The notes beneath the pieces are model-generated. The model made no database searches. It had not been told where the DNA came from and saw only the letters and a list, made by a program, of their open reading frames with translations. A stretch of DNA of 8,579 nucleotides from Actinomycetota bacterium (GTDB lineage Bacteria > Actinomycetota > Actinomycetes > Nanopelagicales > Nanopelagicaceae), in contig WLNU01000040.1 in NCBI GenBank assembly GCA_009699645.1, positions 1-8,579 of the forward strand. Direction: 5' to 3'. This document shows positions 6,931 through 8,579 of the stretch, piece after piece (position 1 is the stretch's first letter; every line of letters begins with the position of its first letter). Made by a program: the position numbers and the translations under genes.

Positions 6931-8318
6931 GCCGCACCGTGTACGACCTCATCGGTCTACTTGCAGGCGTGGCATTTATCTTGGCTCTCAAAGGCCTATC
7001 CCATCCAAAGACTGCCCGTCGAGGAAACTTAATTGGCGCTTTTGGTGCGACATTAGCAACTCTCGTTGTCTTCTTTTACGCCAATCCTGATTCATCTCTT
7101 CCATTGAATAACCTTGGATGGATTCTCGGGGCGATAGTTCTTGGATTAGCCGTCGGCGTTCCTGCGGCCCGTAAAGTACAGATGACTCAGATGCCACAGC
7201 TTGTCGCTCTATTTAACGGTGTTGGTGGAGGTGCTGCCGCACTTGTTGCAATCGTTGAGTATCTTCACCTTGGCTCTGAAGCCACAACTGCCGAAGTTAT
7301 CTTCACAGTCTTTACTGTGATTGTCGGATGCGTTTCATTTAGCGGTTCGATTATTACCTTCATGAAGTTGCAAGAGCTCATGACTACTCGCCCAGTAATC
7401 TTCCCAGCGGGACGATTCATAATCGCTGCCACACTGGTCAGCGTTATTGGCGTTGGTGGTTGGGTTGTCGTAGCTCTCGGAACCACACCTCTGCTAGTGC
7501 TAGCTGGCTTATCACTTCTCTTTGGTGTGCTCTTTGTACTTCCTGTTGGCGGGGCAGATGTTCCAATTGTTATCTCACTCTTAAATGCATTTACTGGTTT
7601 AACTGTTGCGGCAAGTGGTTATGTTCTTGACTCAGTTCTTTTAATTATCGCCGGAACTTTGGTTGGTGCCTCAGGAACTATTTTGACGCGACTTATGGCA
7701 GAGGCAATGGGCCGTTCATTATTTGGAACTCTATTCGGTGCCTTTACCGCAAAACCTCAAGCGGCATCAGATTCAGCCGAAGAGCGTCCGGTGCGTTCAG
7801 GTTCACCTGATGATGTTGCCATCCTGCTCAACTATGCACGTCGAGTTGTAATCGTGCCGGGCTTTGGTTTAGCCGTTGCCCAGGCACAACACACTGTTCG
7901 CGAACTTGCAGATTTGATGATCTCTAAAGGCATCGATGTTGCATATGGAATTCACCCAGTTGCAGGCCGCATGCCAGGACACATGAACGTACTTCTTGCC
8001 GAGGCAAATGTTCCATATGATCAACTAGAGGAGATGGATGAGATTAATCCAACCTTTAGTCAGACCGATGTTGCAATTGTGATCGGTGCAAACGATGTTG
8101 TTAATCCTGCCGCCGAAAACACTCCGGGATGTCCAATCTATGGAATGCCAATTCTGCAGGTTTCAAATGCGGCAAACGTAATCTTCTTAAAGCGTTCGAT
8201 GCGACCAGGCTTTGCTGGAATCGAAAATGAGCTTTTGTATGATCCAAAGACCATGCTCTTGTTCGGTGATGCAAAGGCATCCCTTACAAAGGTTGTCTCA
8301 GCGCTTAAAGCACTCTAA
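6927..8318 (+). CDS. pntB: Transhydrogenase subunit beta, NADP(H) domain and proton channel
   Basis: Beta subunit of the inner-membrane transhydrogenase; with PntAA/PntAB it uses the proton gradient to make NADPH from NADH. Of 463 residues, about 1-270 are hydrophobic with some eight or nine helices. Channel marks are MTQMPQLVALFNGVGGG (86-102) and GGADVPIVISLLNAFTG (208-224), including D211 and N220. A linker at about 273-300 leads to the NADP(H) domain: PGFGLAVAQAQH (311-322), HPVAGRMPGHMNVLLAEA (343-360), GANDVVNPAA (387-396) and KRSMRPGFAGIEN (422-434). At the position of the E. coli channel histidine (beta H91) this protein has N97. The start overlaps pntAB by 4 bp, with AAAGGA at 6913-6918 as Shine-Dalgarno. 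No hairpin terminator follows. Confidence 0.96.
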   Translation: MSRTVYDLIGLLAGVAFILALKGLSHPKTARRGNLIGAFGATLATLVVFFYANPDSSLPLNNLGWILGAIVLGLAVGVPAARKVQMTQMPQLVALFNGVGGGAAALVAIVEYLHLGSEATTAEVIFTVFTVIVGCVSFSGSIITFMKLQELMTTRPVIFPAGRFIIAATLVSVIGVGGWVVVALGTTPLLVLAGLSLLFGVLFVLPVGGADVPIVISLLNAFTGLTVAASGYVLDSVLLIIAGTLVGASGTILTRLMAEAMGRSLFGTLFGAFTAKPQAASDSAEERPVRSGSPDDVAILLNYARRVVIVPGFGLAVAQAQHTVRELADLMISKGIDVAYGIHPVAGRMPGHMNVLLAEANVPYDQLEEMDEINPTFSQTDVAIVIGANDVVNPAAENTPGCPIYGMPILQVSNAANVIFLKRSMRPGFAGIENELLYDPKTMLLFGDAKASLTKVVSALKAL

Positions 8319-8325
8319 GGCTAAG

Positions 8326-8354
8326 TTGCTGATGGTTGAAAGTTCAACTAAACT
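8326..8354 (+). promoter_or_regulatory. Putative promoter of the pirin gene
   Basis: TTGCTG (8326-8331) and TAAACT (8349-8354, TANNNT) are separated by 17 bp. Both are moderate matches (3 of 6 and 4 of 6). The predicted start near 8361 would leave a leader of about 20 nt that contains the Shine-Dalgarno AAGGAGAG at 8368-8375. A palindrome fills most of the spacer. Confidence 0.45.
8333..8350. promoter_or_regulatory. Palindromic putative operator before pirin gene
   Basis: TGGTTGAAAGTTCAACTA contains a perfect inverted repeat GTTGAA-AG-TTCAAC (8335-8348), and one more base pair matches at the outer ends after a single mismatch. It lies between the candidate -35 and -10 boxes, where a bound dimeric repressor would block RNA polymerase. 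The two-base centre and lack of a T-tract argue against a terminator. The shape suits a MarR-type regulator, but the protein is not identifiable from this window. Confidence 0.5.
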
Positions 8355-8381
8355 TGGATTCTGAGCCAAGGAGAGTAAAAA

Positions 8382-8579
8382 ATGCCCGCTGTAACCGTTG
8401 CCGATATAACTGTTTTGCCACGCGTGAATGAAGTTCCTGGTGCGCGTGCTCGCTCGGTTAAAAGCGTTACGACAGCCCCGCAGGGGTATGAGGGTGAAGG
8501 CTTTCCAGTTCGGCGAACATTTGCTGGAATAGATATGGCCGAGCTCGACCCATTCATCATGATGGATCAGATGGGTGAA
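8382..8579 (+). CDS. Pirin-family protein, N-terminal fragment
   Basis: First 66 residues of a cupin-fold pirin-family protein, open at the right edge. FPVRRTFAGIDMAELDPFIM followed by MDQMGE at the edge is typical of bacterial pirins, which usually continue into the metal-binding HPHRG segment outside the window. Some pirin relatives have quercetinase activity and others act in redox or regulatory roles; which applies here cannot be told. The ATG at 8382 follows AAGGAGAG (8368-8375) by 6 nt, a strong Shine-Dalgarno unlike the leaderless argF and pntAA starts. It lies 63 bp after pntB and appears separately regulated through the palindrome upstream. Confidence 0.85.
   Translation, partial: MPAVTVADITVLPRVNEVPGARARSVKSVTTAPQGYEGEGFPVRRTFAGIDMAELDPFIMMDQMGE

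Noticed and set aside
8335..8348. Possible terminator hairpin after pntB
   Set aside because: The inverted repeat has only a two-base centre, is AT-rich and has no T-tract; its place between promoter-like hexamers suits an operator better.
1..8579. A novel defence, mobile or biosynthetic system
   Set aside because: Every substantial frame resolves to a housekeeping or conserved family; there are no transposase, integrase, direct-repeat array or toxin-antitoxin features.

Overview
This window looks like a compact stretch of core chromosome from a low- to mid-GC actinobacterium. The lineage evidence is DUF3039 and DUF2017, two small families that are essentially actinobacterial, and the run clpS - DUF2017 - murI - rph, which follows the order of Mycobacterium tuberculosis Rv1331-Rv1340 as I recall it. 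The base composition is AT-richer than most cultured actinobacteria, overlaps and gaps between genes are mostly tiny, and no stretch over 300 bases lacks a gene. Together these would suit a streamlined freshwater lineage such as acI / 'Ca. Nanopelagicales'. That placement is inference.

Left half, minus strand (4512 down to 1): a co-directional run of DUF3039, a secreted GH18-type glycoside hydrolase, clpS, DUF2017, murI (glutamate racemase) and rph (RNase PH, cut by the left edge). The first three are joined by two-base gaps and clpS/DUF2017 by an ATGA overlap, so they look like one translationally coupled transcript. The GH18 gene is the element I would not expect in an otherwise conserved block.

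Centre (4513-4565): a 53-bp divergent promoter region between the minus-strand run and argF on the plus strand. TANNNT-type -10 boxes lie so close to both start codons that leaderless or near-leaderless mRNAs are likely.

Right half, plus strand (4566 to the right edge): argF (ornithine carbamoyltransferase), then the three-subunit proton-pumping transhydrogenase pntAA-pntAB-pntB, which couples NADH/NADP+ hydride transfer to the proton gradient. A second putative leaderless promoter sits across the argF stop codon. The window ends in the first 66 codons of a pirin-family gene with its own leader, a strong Shine-Dalgarno and a palindrome placed between candidate -35 and -10 boxes.

I see no mobile element, tRNA, rRNA, CRISPR array or obvious defence system. 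The points worth following up are the GH18 insertion, the leaderless promoters, the pirin operator and the swapped membrane histidine of the transhydrogenase.
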